Shown here: in pieces, positions 18,262 through 27,085 of the stretch
Numbering within the stretch: position 1 is the stretch's first letter
How the letters are laid out: every line of letters starts with the position of its first letter
Assembly (NCBI GenBank): GCA_902406105.1
Contig: CABPCP010000002.1
Coordinates: 23,982-87,981, forward strand
From: an uncultured Mordavella sp.
GTDB taxonomy: Bacteria; Bacillota; Clostridia; Lachnospirales; Lachnospiraceae
Length of the DNA: 64,000 bases
Reading direction: 5' to 3'
The notes under the pieces: model-generated
Seen by the model: the letters and a program-made list of their open reading frames with translations, nothing else
Told to the model about the DNA's origin: nothing
Database searches by the model: none
Made by a program: the position numbers and the translations under genes

Positions 18262-20001
18262 TTAAGCAGGCTGGTCAAAATCGCCGCCGCCTTCGATCTG
18301 CGAATTGTAGATCTCTTGGTAAATGGCGTTATGTTCCAACAGATTGTCATGGGTATCAAAGGCATTGATCTTCCCTTCGTCCAATACCAGAATCCGATCC
18401 GCGGACTGAACGCTTGATACACGCTGGGCAATAATAATCTTAGTGGTGCCTGGGATCTCTTTTTCAAAGGCCGCGCGGATGTTTGCGTCCGTCGCTGTAT
18501 CTACAGCGCTGGTAGAATCATCCAGAATCAATACTTTTGGCTTCTTCAAAAGCGCGCGGGCAATACACAGCCTCTGCTTCTGACCGCCGGATACATTAGA
18601 TCCGCCCCGCTCGATCCAAGTATGGTATCCCTGGGGCATCCGATCGATAAATTCATCAGCGCAGGCCGCCTTGCACGCTTCGACACATTCTTCTTCCGTG
18701 GCATCAGGATTTCCCCAGCGCAGGTTGTCGAGAATGGTACCGGAAAACAATGTGTTTTTCTGAAGCACCACAGAAACTTGGTTCCGCAGGACTTCTGTAT
18801 CATATTGGCGGACATCTGTACCTCCTACGCAGACGGAACCTTCATCCACGTCATACAGTCGGCAGATCAGATTGACCAGGCTGCTCTTTCCAGATCCCGT
18901 TCCTCCGATCACACCAATCGTCTCTCCGCTTTTGATATGAAGGTCGATGTCTGACAGGGCGTTCTTCCCACTGCCATGCTTATATGAGAAATTCACATGA
19001 TTAAAATCAATCTGTCCGTCAGCCACACTCATGACCGGATCTTCCGGATCGGTCAGGTCCGGCCTCTCGTCCAGGACTTCCTCAATCCGTCGGATACTTG
19101 CCATAGACATGCTGATCATAACAATGACCATAGAAAGCATCATCAGGCTCATCAGAAGCGACATAATATAGCTGAATAAGCTGGTCAGATCTCCAGTTGT
19201 TAACGTCCCGCCCACGATATACTGGGCGCCGAACCAAGAGACCGAGATGATACAGAAGTAAACCGCGATCATCATTGCCGGACTGTTAAATGCCAGCAAA
19301 GCTTCCGCCTTTACCGAAAGGTCATAGAGCATCTTCGAGGCCTTCCCAAACTTCACATTCTCATGTTCTTCCCTGACGAATGCTTTGACTACGCGGATGG
19401 CAGTCACATTCTCCTGAACGCTGGCGTTCAGATCATCGTACCTGCGGAATACCTGACGGAAAATCTTCAATGTAACTACCATGATCGTTCCGATCACAAT
19501 GATCAGGAATACGACCGCGATCAGGAACATTGCGCTTAACCGAGGGCTGATGATCAAACACATGCCGAAGCTGAATATCAGGTTGAGCGGAGCCCGCACC
19601 GCCACACGGATCACCATCATAAACGCGTTCTGGACATTGGTGATATCCGTAGTCATACGTGTGACCAGACTGGGCACACTGAATTTATCAATATTAGAGA
19701 AAGAAAACGTCTGTATATTGGCATAAATAGCTTCTCTTAGATTGGCCGACAGACCGGAAGCCGCGCTGGCCGCGTTTTTACCCGCAAGACCGCCAAATGT
19801 CAGACTTAAAAACGCCATAAGCACCATAAGCGCTCCATATCTGTAGACAACGCCAAGGTTATGAGCCTCCAGGCCGTTATCTATGATCATCGCCGTAATA
19901 AAAGGCATTAAGATTTCCATGATCACTTCAAGAGCGGTGAGTCCTATACATAAAAAGGTGTCCCGCCTATAAGCTCCTAGCTGCTGTAAAACTTTTCTCA
20001 C
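18262..20001 (-). CDS. ABC exporter, first half of a heterodimer
   Basis: A 579-residue fused permease-ATPase. Six transmembrane segments lie in residues 15-310. The ATPase domain has Walker A GGTGSGKSS, signature VSGGQKQRLCIARA and, where Walker B normally ends in Asp-Glu, VLILDDSTSAVD. The replacement of the catalytic Glu by Asp marks the degenerate site of heterodimeric exporters and fits pairing with the downstream half (which has DEATSS). The gene starts inside the end of the MarR gene, a 35-base overlap, so translation is coupled. Confidence 0.92.
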   Translation of the reverse strand: MRKVLQQLGAYRRDTFLCIGLTALEVIMEILMPFITAMIIDNGLEAHNLGVVYRYGALMVLMAFLSLTFGGLAGKNAASAASGLSANLREAIYANIQTFSFSNIDKFSVPSLVTRMTTDITNVQNAFMMVIRVAVRAPLNLIFSFGMCLIISPRLSAMFLIAVVFLIIVIGTIMVVTLKIFRQVFRRYDDLNASVQENVTAIRVVKAFVREEHENVKFGKASKMLYDLSVKAEALLAFNSPAMMIAVYFCIISVSWFGAQYIVGGTLTTGDLTSLFSYIMSLLMSLMMLSMVIVMISMSMASIRRIEEVLDERPDLTDPEDPVMSVADGQIDFNHVNFSYKHGSGKNALSDIDLHIKSGETIGVIGGTGSGKSSLVNLICRLYDVDEGSVCVGGTDVRQYDTEVLRNQVSVVLQKNTLFSGTILDNLRWGNPDATEEECVEACKAACADEFIDRMPQGYHTWIERGGSNVSGGQKQRLCIARALLKKPKVLILDDSTSAVDTATDANIRAAFEKEIPGTTKIIIAQRVSSVQSADRILVLDEGKINAFDTHDNLLEHNAIYQEIYNSQIEGGGDFDQPA

Positions 20002-20479
20002 TGTAAGGTAACCTCCTGTCTTTGTTTAGATAGCTTTGCTCCGTTCTGGAGAAATATTTCAGAAGCTTTCCCGCAAGCTTCCACAGCTGTACTCTCTCTG
20101 CTTGGTCCAGGGCGCCGCAGATCTCCGACTCCATCCGAGCCGCCCGGCTCAAAAATCTGTTCCCTTCCTCAATCAGTTTCGGGGTTGGAAGCAGTTCCTT
20201 TTTGCGAATATCATCCGGATCCTCCCGAAAAGAAATATACCCTTCTTTTCTTAATTTTTTGATCAATGTAGAAAGAGTGGATTTAGACACTCCCATTTCA
20301 TGACACAATTCCGTAAGATAGGTTCCCTGAGGGTGGTGTCTTAGGATGTATACCATGAAATATATCTGGGATCCGCTCATATTCTTGTACTTCAGATCAG
20401 CTTCCATCTGCGCTGTCAGATTCAAGCCGATCTTCTTCAATACGAAGATCAGTTCTTCTGCTCTGAACTCCTCCGTCAT
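19967..20479 (-). CDS. MarR-family transcriptional regulator of the ABC exporter pair
   Basis: A 170-residue regulator with a winged helix-turn-helix in residues 45-110 (TYLTELCHEMGVSKSTLSTLIKKLRKEGYI, then a wing FREDPDDIRKKEL). It is first in the operon and overlaps the first ABC gene by 35 bases. MarR proteins of this kind usually repress their own operon until a drug or phenolic ligand binds. GGAGGTG lies about 9 bases before the ATG. Confidence 0.9.
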   Translation of the reverse strand: MTEEFRAEELIFVLKKIGLNLTAQMEADLKYKNMSGSQIYFMVYILRHHPQGTYLTELCHEMGVSKSTLSTLIKKLRKEGYISFREDPDDIRKKELLPTPKLIEEGNRFLSRAARMESEICGALDQAERVQLWKLAGKLLKYFSRTEQSYLNKDRRLPYSEKSFTAARSL

Positions 20480-20561
20480 TTTCGATACGCACCTCCTATA
20501 AATCTTTTCATGGGATTGTTCGCGTTCAAACAGTTCACAACCTAATCATTTCCCACAGAAA

Positions 20562-20591
20562 ATTTTATCTCTGAATTCTCGAAATGTACAA
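20562..20591 (-). promoter_or_regulatory. Promoter of the MarR-ABC-ABC operon
   Basis: On the minus strand TTGTAC (20591-20586) and TAAAAT (20567-20562) lie 18 bases apart. It has the same ATTGTACATTT context as the promoters at 16155 and 13242. Confidence 0.55.
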
Positions 20592-20629
20592 TTGAAATTT
20601 GTTATCTTCTATAAAAAACTTTTATAGAT

Positions 20630-22021
20630 CTATCTGCCTGCTCTTTCCAGTGTCTTCTTAAACTGAATGTAAAACAGGATCGCCGTGAATGTCACCGCGA
20701 TCAAATCCGCGATCGGTTCCGCCACATAGACAGCCATCGCCCGATCCGCTCTTAAAATCAGAGGCATAATATAAATCAACGGAATCAGCAGAACAAATTT
20801 TCTCATTACAGCAACAACAATGGATTCCGTCGCTTTTCCCAGCGCGTTAAATGTCAACTGGCAGGCTATCTGTATTCCCATCAGGAACATAGACCCCATA
20901 TAGATGCGAAGCGCCGTCTTAGTATATTCCACCAGGGTGGCATCCGAGGTAAACATGGCCGCAAACCCTCCTGGCAGCAGCATGACCAGAGTCCACAGCA
21001 GAATGGAATATCCCAAGCTGACTTTCAAGAGCAGTTTAAAGGCCGCCCGGACTCTCTTTGTGTCTCCCGCCCCATAATTATAGCTGATAATAGGCTGCGC
21101 CCCCTGCCCCAGACCTTGAAGAGGCAGCATTGCGAACTGCATGACGCTTGTAAGGATCGTCATTGCGCCAACCGCGATGTCTCCGCCGTATTTCTGGAGA
21201 GAACTGTTAAAGCAGACAGAGATCACGCTTTCGCTGGCCTGCATAATGAATGTTGCCGCTCCAAGAGCCAGACAAGGCAGTATGATCTTGGGATTCAGTC
21301 GGAGATTTTTCCTTCTTATCTTCAGGAATGTTTTCTTTCCGCACAGAAAACGGACTACCCAGATGCAGGAAAGCGCCTGAGATATGATCGTCGCAAGGGC
21401 CGCCCCCCGCACATCCATATCAAAACCGAAGATGAAGATCGGATCCAGGATAATATTGGCAACCGCGCCGATCAGAACCGACAGCATTCCTGTCTTCGCA
21501 AAGCCCTGGGCAGTGATAAACGCATTCATTCCAAGGGTGATCTCTACAAAAATCGTTCCGATCGCATAGATATTCATATAGTTGACACCGTATCCAATGG
21601 TGTTCTCACTTGCTCCAAACGCCATGAGCAGATCTTTGTTCCAGATCAGCAATACGGCAGTAAGTACAATAGAGATTATGATCTGAAGCGTAAAACAGTT
21701 CCCCAGGGTTCGTTCCGCAGATTCCTTATCCTGCTTTCCCATAAATATAGAGGCCCGCGGCGCCCCGCCATATCCAACCAGAGCCGCAAACGCAGAGACG
21801 ATCATGATCAGCGGCATACATACTCCTACTCCGGTCAGCGCCGCAGCTCCGATCTCCGGAATATGTCCGATATAAATCCTGTCCACAATGTTGTACAGCA
21901 TATTGATCAACTGCGCCGCAACCGTTGGCAGCGCCAGCTTAAGGAGAAGCCTCCCCAAAGGTTCTGTCCGTAGGAACTCCTTATCCGCATTGTTCTGTGC
22001 GTTTTGTTCTGTCTGTTTCAT
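20630..22021 (-). CDS. MATE-family multidrug efflux protein
   Basis: A 463-residue protein with about twelve hydrophobic segments. The MATE pattern is clear: LALPTVAAQLINMLYNIVDRIYIGHI at residues 27-52 and MQFAMLPLQGLGQGAQPIISYNYGAGD in the second half. MATE proteins export cationic drugs using a sodium or proton gradient. The ATG at 22021 overlaps the TGA of the upstream MarR gene (ATGA), so the two are coupled; a longer frame upstream only reads through the MarR gene. Confidence 0.93.
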   Translation of the reverse strand: MKQTEQNAQNNADKEFLRTEPLGRLLLKLALPTVAAQLINMLYNIVDRIYIGHIPEIGAAALTGVGVCMPLIMIVSAFAALVGYGGAPRASIFMGKQDKESAERTLGNCFTLQIIISIVLTAVLLIWNKDLLMAFGASENTIGYGVNYMNIYAIGTIFVEITLGMNAFITAQGFAKTGMLSVLIGAVANIILDPIFIFGFDMDVRGAALATIISQALSCIWVVRFLCGKKTFLKIRRKNLRLNPKIILPCLALGAATFIMQASESVISVCFNSSLQKYGGDIAVGAMTILTSVMQFAMLPLQGLGQGAQPIISYNYGAGDTKRVRAAFKLLLKVSLGYSILLWTLVMLLPGGFAAMFTSDATLVEYTKTALRIYMGSMFLMGIQIACQLTFNALGKATESIVVAVMRKFVLLIPLIYIMPLILRADRAMAVYVAEPIADLIAVTFTAILFYIQFKKTLERAGR

Positions 22022-22467
22022 ACCTGTTCGCTTCCTTCCATTGCTTTTCTTGTATTCGTAAATACCCTGCGCAAAAATTCTGTGTACGTCTCCAGTTCTT
22101 CTCCGCTGAAGCCTTCCAGAATAGTACTCAGGAATTCTTCTCTCACTTCGTTGATGCTTTCTGTCACCGGTCCTGCCAAAGCGCACAGCCTAAGATGGAT
22201 CTTCCTTCGGTCTTCCTTATCCGGCTCTCTTTCCAGCAGAGATTTTTGTATCAGAGACTCTACCGCCTTTGACACAGCCCCCTTGGAAAGCATACGCAGC
22301 TCTACGATATCAGCCGCCGTATCTTTTCCCGGATTATTCTGCAGAAAGCTGATGATATCCGCTTCAATGACCGTAAGATCGTGCTCTGTACAGACCTTTT
22401 TCAGCATCTTGTCATACAGACGGAACAGACTTCTAAGTCCCATAAATAATTCCGTTGTCCTCTTCAC
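22018..22467 (-). CDS. MarR-family transcriptional regulator of the MATE gene
   Basis: A 149-residue MarR protein with the winged helix-turn-helix in residues 30-95 (DIVELRMLSKGAVSKAVESLIQKSLLEREPDKEDRRKIHL). It ends in the ATGA overlap that starts the MATE gene, so the two form a small autoregulated efflux operon. Divergent from nothing; the next gene on the same strand upstream is the Uma2-type gene, separated by a hairpin at 22570-22610. Confidence 0.9.
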   Translation of the reverse strand: MKRTTELFMGLRSLFRLYDKMLKKVCTEHDLTVIEADIISFLQNNPGKDTAADIVELRMLSKGAVSKAVESLIQKSLLEREPDKEDRRKIHLRLCALAGPVTESINEVREEFLSTILEGFSGEELETYTEFLRRVFTNTRKAMEGSEQV

Positions 22468-22569
22468 CTCTATACCTCTTTTCTGTAATTAGTTTCTAAA
22501 AAAACCGTTTCCAAAAGAACATTATACTCAAGTGTATTGAAAAGTCAAGCTCGCTGAAGGCACAATAAT

Positions 22570-22610
22570 AGGGCAGAACATACATATTCAAAAAATATGC
22601 TGTCTGCCCT
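22570..22610 (-). terminator. Hairpin downstream of the Uma2-type gene
   Basis: AGGGCAGA pairs with TCTGCCCT, with an inner CATATT/AATATG stem. On the minus strand the hairpin is followed only by TATTATT, so as a terminator it would be weak. Confidence 0.5.
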
Positions 22611-22641
22611 AATTCCATACAGTCAGATATGAGTCCGTTCT

Positions 22642-23424
22642 TTATTCCTTCCATATCCCTGCCGTAAGTTCCGAAAAATCAATCTGAAGTCTTTCCTCAA
22701 ACACACGGACAGGTACTTTATCCTTGAATGTATACAGAGAAATATATGGAGCAGCCTCCCCTTCAAACCAGTAACATACAACCATCTCTCTCTTTACGTC
22801 CACGATCCAATACTCCCGCACTCCTGCGGTCATGTATTTCTGCACTTTGATCCCATAGTCCCGCTTCCTGGTGGATTCAGACGCGATCTCAATACACAGA
22901 TCCGGCGCGCCATAGACCCCTTTTTTCGTAATCTTTTCTCTCTGACAGACCAAAGCGAGATCCGGCTGTATCACCGTCTTGTCATTCCGGTCCAACTGCA
23001 CATCCAAAGGAGAGGGCAGGATCCGGCACGGTCCTCCCTGCTGCCGGATGAACAGCTTGATCTCGAAAAGAAGTTCCGTGACCAGTTCCTGATGGGTAAA
23101 ACTGGGGGCTTCAAGGAAGAATAGCTTTCCATCGATTAATTCCGCCCTCACATCTTCCGGCAGCTCTCTGTAATCCTCCAGCGTATATTCATCCTGCCTC
23201 TTCGCGAAATACGGCGCTCTGCTGTCCCGCAGCGCTTCTTCCCGCGCATATTCCTCCGCAAACAGAACAGCCTCCAGCGCCCGAATGGTATCATAACGGG
23301 GGGAGCGTGTCTCTCCGCTCAGGATCTTGTTGATCGTGCCTGTGGGGACGCCGGAAAGCTGGGAAAGCTGTTCCGTTGTCAGTCCCAGTTCTTTCTTTCT
23401 TTTATTCAATTCTTCGTACAGCAT
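22642..23424 (-). CDS. Fusion of an XRE-type DNA-binding domain and a Uma2-type nuclease-like domain
   Basis: A 260-residue protein. Residues 1-65 are an XRE helix-turn-helix (LTTEQLSQLSGVPTGTINKILSGETRSPRYDTI). Residues 75-255 match the Uma2 (DUF820) family, a restriction-endonuclease-like fold: YRELPEDVRAELIDGKLFFL, then PSPLDVQLDRNDKTVIQPDLALVC and DLCIEIASESTRKRDYGIK, with the Asp, Glu and Lys of a PD-(D/E)xK site. Uma2 proteins are very common and mostly uncharacterised; a nuclease role is predicted from fold only. The fused XRE domain is the odd point. It stands alone between a MarR-MATE operon and a repeat element. Confidence 0.85.
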   Translation of the reverse strand: MLYEELNKRKKELGLTTEQLSQLSGVPTGTINKILSGETRSPRYDTIRALEAVLFAEEYAREEALRDSRAPYFAKRQDEYTLEDYRELPEDVRAELIDGKLFFLEAPSFTHQELVTELLFEIKLFIRQQGGPCRILPSPLDVQLDRNDKTVIQPDLALVCQREKITKKGVYGAPDLCIEIASESTRKRDYGIKVQKYMTAGVREYWIVDVKREMVVCYWFEGEAAPYISLYTFKDKVPVRVFEERLQIDFSELTAGIWKE

Positions 23425-23525
23425 AATCTTCCCTCCCGCATTCTGGATCTTTCAATCTGTTTCTATTTATATGATACATCCATATACGGGTGCTGTCAAT
23501 TTGTTTTACCGAATACGGGTAATTT

Positions 23526-23704
23526 TTGTAACTATTCAGCCATGCGGCTGACTGATAAAAACAGCACGGCAAGTTTACTTGCAAAGGGGCTGTTTTTTAT
23601 CAGTCAGACATATGGCGTTTAGCCATAAGCGAGGATTTAGCCACGATAGTGGCGGAAAAGCAGCGATAGCTGCGAATCCGAGCTGTAAGGCTGAATAGTT
23701 ACAA
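23526..23704. repeat. MITE-like palindromic repeat element with 16-bp terminal inverted repeats
   Basis: TTGTAACTATTCAGCC at 23526-23541 and its exact reverse complement at 23689-23704 bound a 179-base element without coding capacity. Inside are further hairpins: GACTGATAAAAACAGC versus GCTGTTTTTTATCAGTC (one extra T), and short stems around TTAGCCACGATAGTGGC and AGCAGCGATAGCTGC. Such non-autonomous elements are often multicopy. I could find no second copy in this window and no clear target duplication. Confidence 0.65.
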
Positions 23705-23716
23705 TTCTTCCGTGGT

Positions 23717-24265
23717 TTAGTTCAGCAATTTATTCCCTTTCTCACAGATCTCATAGATCTCATCGTATTTCTCTTCGATCAGGGGATCGATCTTCTCTGT
23801 CTGCCTGCGGGCCCGCCTTTTGTATACAAAGTACGGAGCTATCCATCCCAGGAATCCCGGAACCGCCAAAATGGCGCAAAGCATAACATGTGGAGGATCG
23901 GCCGTCACCGCAAAGGTGGCTCCCGCCATAAACACAGTCCCTAGAAATCCTACGGTCAACGCCTGCGCCGTAGGAATACTGGTCTTCTCTTTCTCCAACT
24001 GCCGGATTTCCTCTACGCAGGCCTCAAAATTTCTCTGTAAACGAGTAAGTTCCATTTTATTCATGATCTTGCGGTCCCGTTTCAACCGAACCACTACTTT
24101 CTTATGATGGGAAACTCCCGCCTTCTTGGGATATCCTTCCGGCGTTCCTCCATTTATATTCTCATCCACTTCCCAGCCAAAGTTTGCATAACTGTCGATC
24201 AGGAAGGACATCTGACCCATGTCTGTGGGAACTTCTTTATATTCATAGCCTACAAATCCTCTCAT
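23717..24265 (-). CDS. Membrane protein of unknown function downstream of a two-component system
   Basis: A 182-residue protein: a soluble N-terminal 65 residues with GYEYKEVPTDMGQMSFLIDSY and FGWEVDENI, a helical segment, two transmembrane segments at about 100-120 and 127-150, and a charged C-terminal helix (KYDEIYEICEKGNKLLN). I do not recognise a family name. Its start overlaps the stop of the histidine kinase gene (ATGA), so it belongs to that operon and may be a target or accessory of the sensor. Confidence 0.75.
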   Translation of the reverse strand: MRGFVGYEYKEVPTDMGQMSFLIDSYANFGWEVDENINGGTPEGYPKKAGVSHHKKVVVRLKRDRKIMNKMELTRLQRNFEACVEEIRQLEKEKTSIPTAQALTVGFLGTVFMAGATFAVTADPPHVMLCAILAVPGFLGWIAPYFVYKRRARRQTEKIDPLIEEKYDEIYEICEKGNKLLN

Positions 24266-25365
24266 CTTCTGTCCCCTCCAATCTCTTCAGGCGCCGGATC
24301 AGCCGCTTGCAGTGTTACTGTGAATGTGCTTCCTTTTCCTTCCTGGCTTGACACCCGGATCTCTCCGCCCATCAGGTCTAAGATCCGTTTAACCAGCGCA
24401 AGCCCCAGACCGTTTCCTTCTTTTGAATGAGACGTATCTCCCTGATAGAATTTGTCAAAAATATGCCTGGCGCTTTCTTCACTCATCCCGCAGCCTGTGT
24501 CAGAAACAGACACTTCGATCTTTCCTTCCAAGGCCCTCTGCCGGATCGTCACGTTTCCTCCCGGCTCTGTAAACTTAAGCGCATTAGAGATCAGGTTGTT
24601 CCACACCACTTCCAGAAGACTTGGATCTGCCTGCACGATCGCCCGCTCTTCCAGGTCCACTTCCAGGCCCATCTCCTTTTCGTCCCACAGTTCCTCATAT
24701 TGCAGGATACAATTTTCCAATTGTCCACACAGATCGTATCTCTCGATCTCCGGATCGATCTTTTGATTTTCCAGCTTGTTTAATTTTAAAATATTACTGA
24801 TCAGATTTGACAGGCGGGCCGCCGCTTCCTCAATATCTCCGGCATATTCCTGCCGTTCTTGCTCTGTTACATTTTTCTTCTGCAGCAGTTCCGCGTAATT
24901 CTTGATAATGGCGATGGGAGTTTTCATCTCGTGGGACACGTTGGAGACAAAGTCTGTCTTTAACGTCTCTACGCTCCCCAGCTCTTCCACCATCTTATTA
25001 AAATCCAGGATCATCATATCCAGATAGTCTAAGTTCGCGACCGTATGGATCGTGGGTATATATACGGAAAAATCGCCTTCCGCCACCTGTTTGGCCGCCT
25101 CCGCCATCCTGTGCATTGGAACTTCATAGGTATCCTTCATCTTCTTTCTTGTGAAGATCGTCAGCCCCACTGCCACAATTCCCCAATACAGCATAGGTAC
25201 CAGTACTTGAATGAGTTCGTTCCATCCCCGCTCATTCATCATAACGATCAGGCCCACATGGATCCCCGACATCAGGAAGAGAACCCCCAGGAAAACGGCG
25301 AAAAGGGAAGGCGGAAAAAGGGTATTTTTGATCATATGCTGGCCTTTTTCGTCTCTTCCCTTCAT
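24262..25365 (-). CDS. Sensor histidine kinase
   Basis: A 367-residue kinase. Two transmembrane segments (about 17-42 and 53-72) are separated by only about ten residues, so there is almost no extracellular sensor domain. A HAMP-like linker follows, then the H-box SNVSHEMKTPIAIIKNY, N-box VVWNNLISNALKF, and G-boxes VSDTGCGM and GNGLGLALVKRIL. This is the layout of intramembrane-sensing kinases that detect cell-envelope stress. The stop/start overlaps with the response regulator upstream (ATGA) and with the membrane protein downstream show one operon. Confidence 0.92.
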   Translation of the reverse strand: MKGRDEKGQHMIKNTLFPPSLFAVFLGVLFLMSGIHVGLIVMMNERGWNELIQVLVPMLYWGIVAVGLTIFTRKKMKDTYEVPMHRMAEAAKQVAEGDFSVYIPTIHTVANLDYLDMMILDFNKMVEELGSVETLKTDFVSNVSHEMKTPIAIIKNYAELLQKKNVTEQERQEYAGDIEEAAARLSNLISNILKLNKLENQKIDPEIERYDLCGQLENCILQYEELWDEKEMGLEVDLEERAIVQADPSLLEVVWNNLISNALKFTEPGGNVTIRQRALEGKIEVSVSDTGCGMSEESARHIFDKFYQGDTSHSKEGNGLGLALVKRILDLMGGEIRVSSQEGKGSTFTVTLQAADPAPEEIGGDRR

Positions 25366-26033
25366 AACAGCACCGCCTTATAGCCCAGTCCCCGCACTGT
25401 CACGATCTTAAACCCGTCGCACCCAGACAGTTTGTTTCTGAGCTTGGTCATATATACATCCACTGCCCGAAGGCTGGTATCACTGTCCACATCCCAGAAT
25501 TCATCCATTAACTGGGCCCGTGAAAATGTTTTCTTCGGGTAGGACAACAGCTTATAGATAATATGAAATTCCCTTGTAGTAAGGCTGATCTCTTCTCCGT
25601 TCACCTCAGCGCTCATCCCGTCCCCGTCCAATTCCAGATTCCCTACACAGATCTTATGTTCTGACTCTATATTCGCCCTTCTTAACAAGGCCCGGACACG
25701 CAGCAGCAGCTCATCCAGTTCTACCGGCTTTACCATATAGTCGTCGATCCCAAGGCGGAAGCCTCTCTGCTTAGATGGAAGATCGTCCTTCGCCGACATA
25801 AAAAGAATGGGGATCCTCTCGTTGACCTCCCGCACCGTCCTTGCAAATTCAAATCCATCGATTTCCGGCATCATAATATCCGAGATGATCAGATCGTATC
25901 GCTTCTCATACATCTCATCATAGGCGTCAGAGGCATTGAGGCAGCCTTTGGCCTGGAAGCCGCTGTCATTTAGATAGGTACACACTACCCGGTTCAGTTT
26001 TTCGTCATCTTCCACAACAAGGATATCTATCAT
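25362..26033 (-). CDS. Response regulator, OmpR/PhoB family
   Basis: A 223-residue regulator: receiver domain in residues 1-118 with the acidic pair VVEDDEK, the phosphorylation Asp in DLIISDIMMPEIDG and Lys in DDYMVKPVE; winged-helix DNA-binding domain in residues 128-222. First gene of the operon with the kinase and the 182-residue membrane protein. I chose the ATG at 26033 because AGGAAAAG precedes it at good distance; longer frames add residues outside the receiver fold. Confidence 0.92.
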   Translation of the reverse strand: MIDILVVEDDEKLNRVVCTYLNDSGFQAKGCLNASDAYDEMYEKRYDLIISDIMMPEIDGFEFARTVREVNERIPILFMSAKDDLPSKQRGFRLGIDDYMVKPVELDELLLRVRALLRRANIESEHKICVGNLELDGDGMSAEVNGEEISLTTREFHIIYKLLSYPKKTFSRAQLMDEFWDVDSDTSLRAVDVYMTKLRNKLSGCDGFKIVTVRGLGYKAVLL

Positions 26034-26123
26034 TTTCTTTTCCTGCCTTTTCATTACTTTGGATTTTAGTATAGACAGGATATATTTCCACAATATTTGA
26101 GTTTTGTTTCTAAATTGTTAATT

Positions 26124-26264
26124 TTAGCCTTCTTGGTCCAGCATGATCCAGCCGGCGCCGCTTCTTAACCTTCCCCAGGTATTCTCGTTTTTATCCTTTC
26201 TTTTTTCTACAATCTCTACCGGAACCTCTGAATATACAGACCCACCGGATACATATTCCTTTCC
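26124..26264 (-). pseudogene. C-terminal remnant of an SH3-like domain protein
   Basis: This open stretch reads EYVSGGSVYSEVPVEIVEKR, then ENTWGRLRSGAGWIMLDQEG and a stop. The W-G-R-L-R-S-G-x-G-W-I pattern is that of a bacterial SH3 domain as found in secreted lipoproteins. It has no usable start in frame, so it is a leftover of a lost gene. Confidence 0.5.
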
Positions 26265-26269
26265 TCCTT

Positions 26270-26437
26270 TTACTCAAATTTCTTCATGGCCTTCCCGATC
26301 TCCACCTCGGTACGAGTATCCACGCTGGATGTCGCCTCGTCCAGAATCAGGATCGGCGGATCACACAGGAATACCCTGGCAATGGCAAGGAGCTGTCTCT
26401 GTCCCGCCGGTTTCTCTATCACCGCCGAATTCCAACG
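26270..26437 (-). pseudogene. C-terminal remnant of an ABC exporter ATPase
   Basis: The frame reads [38 protein letters not shown] and KAMKKFE before a stop. This is the part from the ABC signature to just past Walker B, with no P-loop. It resembles the exporter ATPase at 16328 ([26 protein letters not shown]), so it may derive from a related transporter. It sits directly beside the SH3-like remnant, marking a rearranged junction. Confidence 0.75.
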
Positions 26438-26451
26438 GTCAAAAATTTTTC

Positions 26452-26988
26452 CTAACAGACTGCTTTCCCGGCTTCATAGGCCAGACTAAATGCGGGTGTT
26501 GTCTCTACTTCTCCTTTTTGGTACACACCCTCTCCGTAGATTTCTCCTTTCACACGGGCGCCTGGCAGACAGTCCGTGAACCCTCTCATAGCATCCATGG
26601 TCCGCTCCATCGCCTTGCGCCCTGCCGCGGCTGTGGCGATAAAATAAACATCCTTATTTCTGATCTCCGTATAACGGGGAAGGGTCCGGTCGATCATGGT
26701 CTTTAACTGACCGTCCATAGAATAAAAATATACCGGGGTGGCAAGGACAAGCACATCTGCTTCTACCATCTTATCCAGCAGTTCTTTCATATCATCTCTC
26801 TGGATGCAGGCTTTGGTTTCCCGGCATCCGTAGCAGGCTACGCAGGGATTGATGGTCAATTGGCGCAGAAACACCTTTTCCACTTGATTTCCAGATTCCT
26901 CCGCCCCTTTCTTAAACTGTTCGCATAAAATATCAGAATTCCCGTTTTTCCGGGGACTTCCGGATATGATCAGCACTTTCTTACTCAT
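26452..26988 (-). CDS. Flavodoxin-fold NAD(P)H-dependent FMN reductase, iron-sulfur flavoprotein type
   Basis: A 178-residue protein starting [19 protein letters not shown], the FMN-phosphate loop of NADPH-dependent FMN reductases. [19 protein letters not shown] near residue 50 is a compact cysteine motif as in the iron-sulfur flavoproteins of anaerobes, though one cysteine spacing differs from the classic CxxCxxCx5[20 protein letters not shown] is the second flavin loop. It probably takes part in electron transfer or detoxification. The stop lies 12 bases from the ABC remnant. Confidence 0.88.
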   Translation of the reverse strand: MSKKVLIISGSPRKNGNSDILCEQFKKGAEESGNQVEKVFLRQLTINPCVACYGCRETKACIQRDDMKELLDKMVEADVLVLATPVYFYSMDGQLKTMIDRTLPRYTEIRNKDVYFIATAAAGRKAMERTMDAMRGFTDCLPGARVKGEIYGEGVYQKGEVETTPAFSLAYEAGKAVC

Positions 26989-27019
26989 TGCTTTCTACCT
27001 CCTTTCTGGTCTTATTATA

Positions 27020-27051
27020 GAAAAAACGGGCCTTCATAAGAAGACCCGTTT
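27020..27051 (-). terminator. Terminator of the TIGR04076-type gene
   Basis: On the minus strand AAACGGGTCTTC and GAAGGCCCGTTT pair around a TTAT loop and run into TTTTTTC. The run is directly followed by TATAAT, a likely -10 box of the flavodoxin-type gene. Confidence 0.75.
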
Positions 27052-27085
27052 AGTTTCGCAGTTAAAACCTTTTGGTTGATACTCT

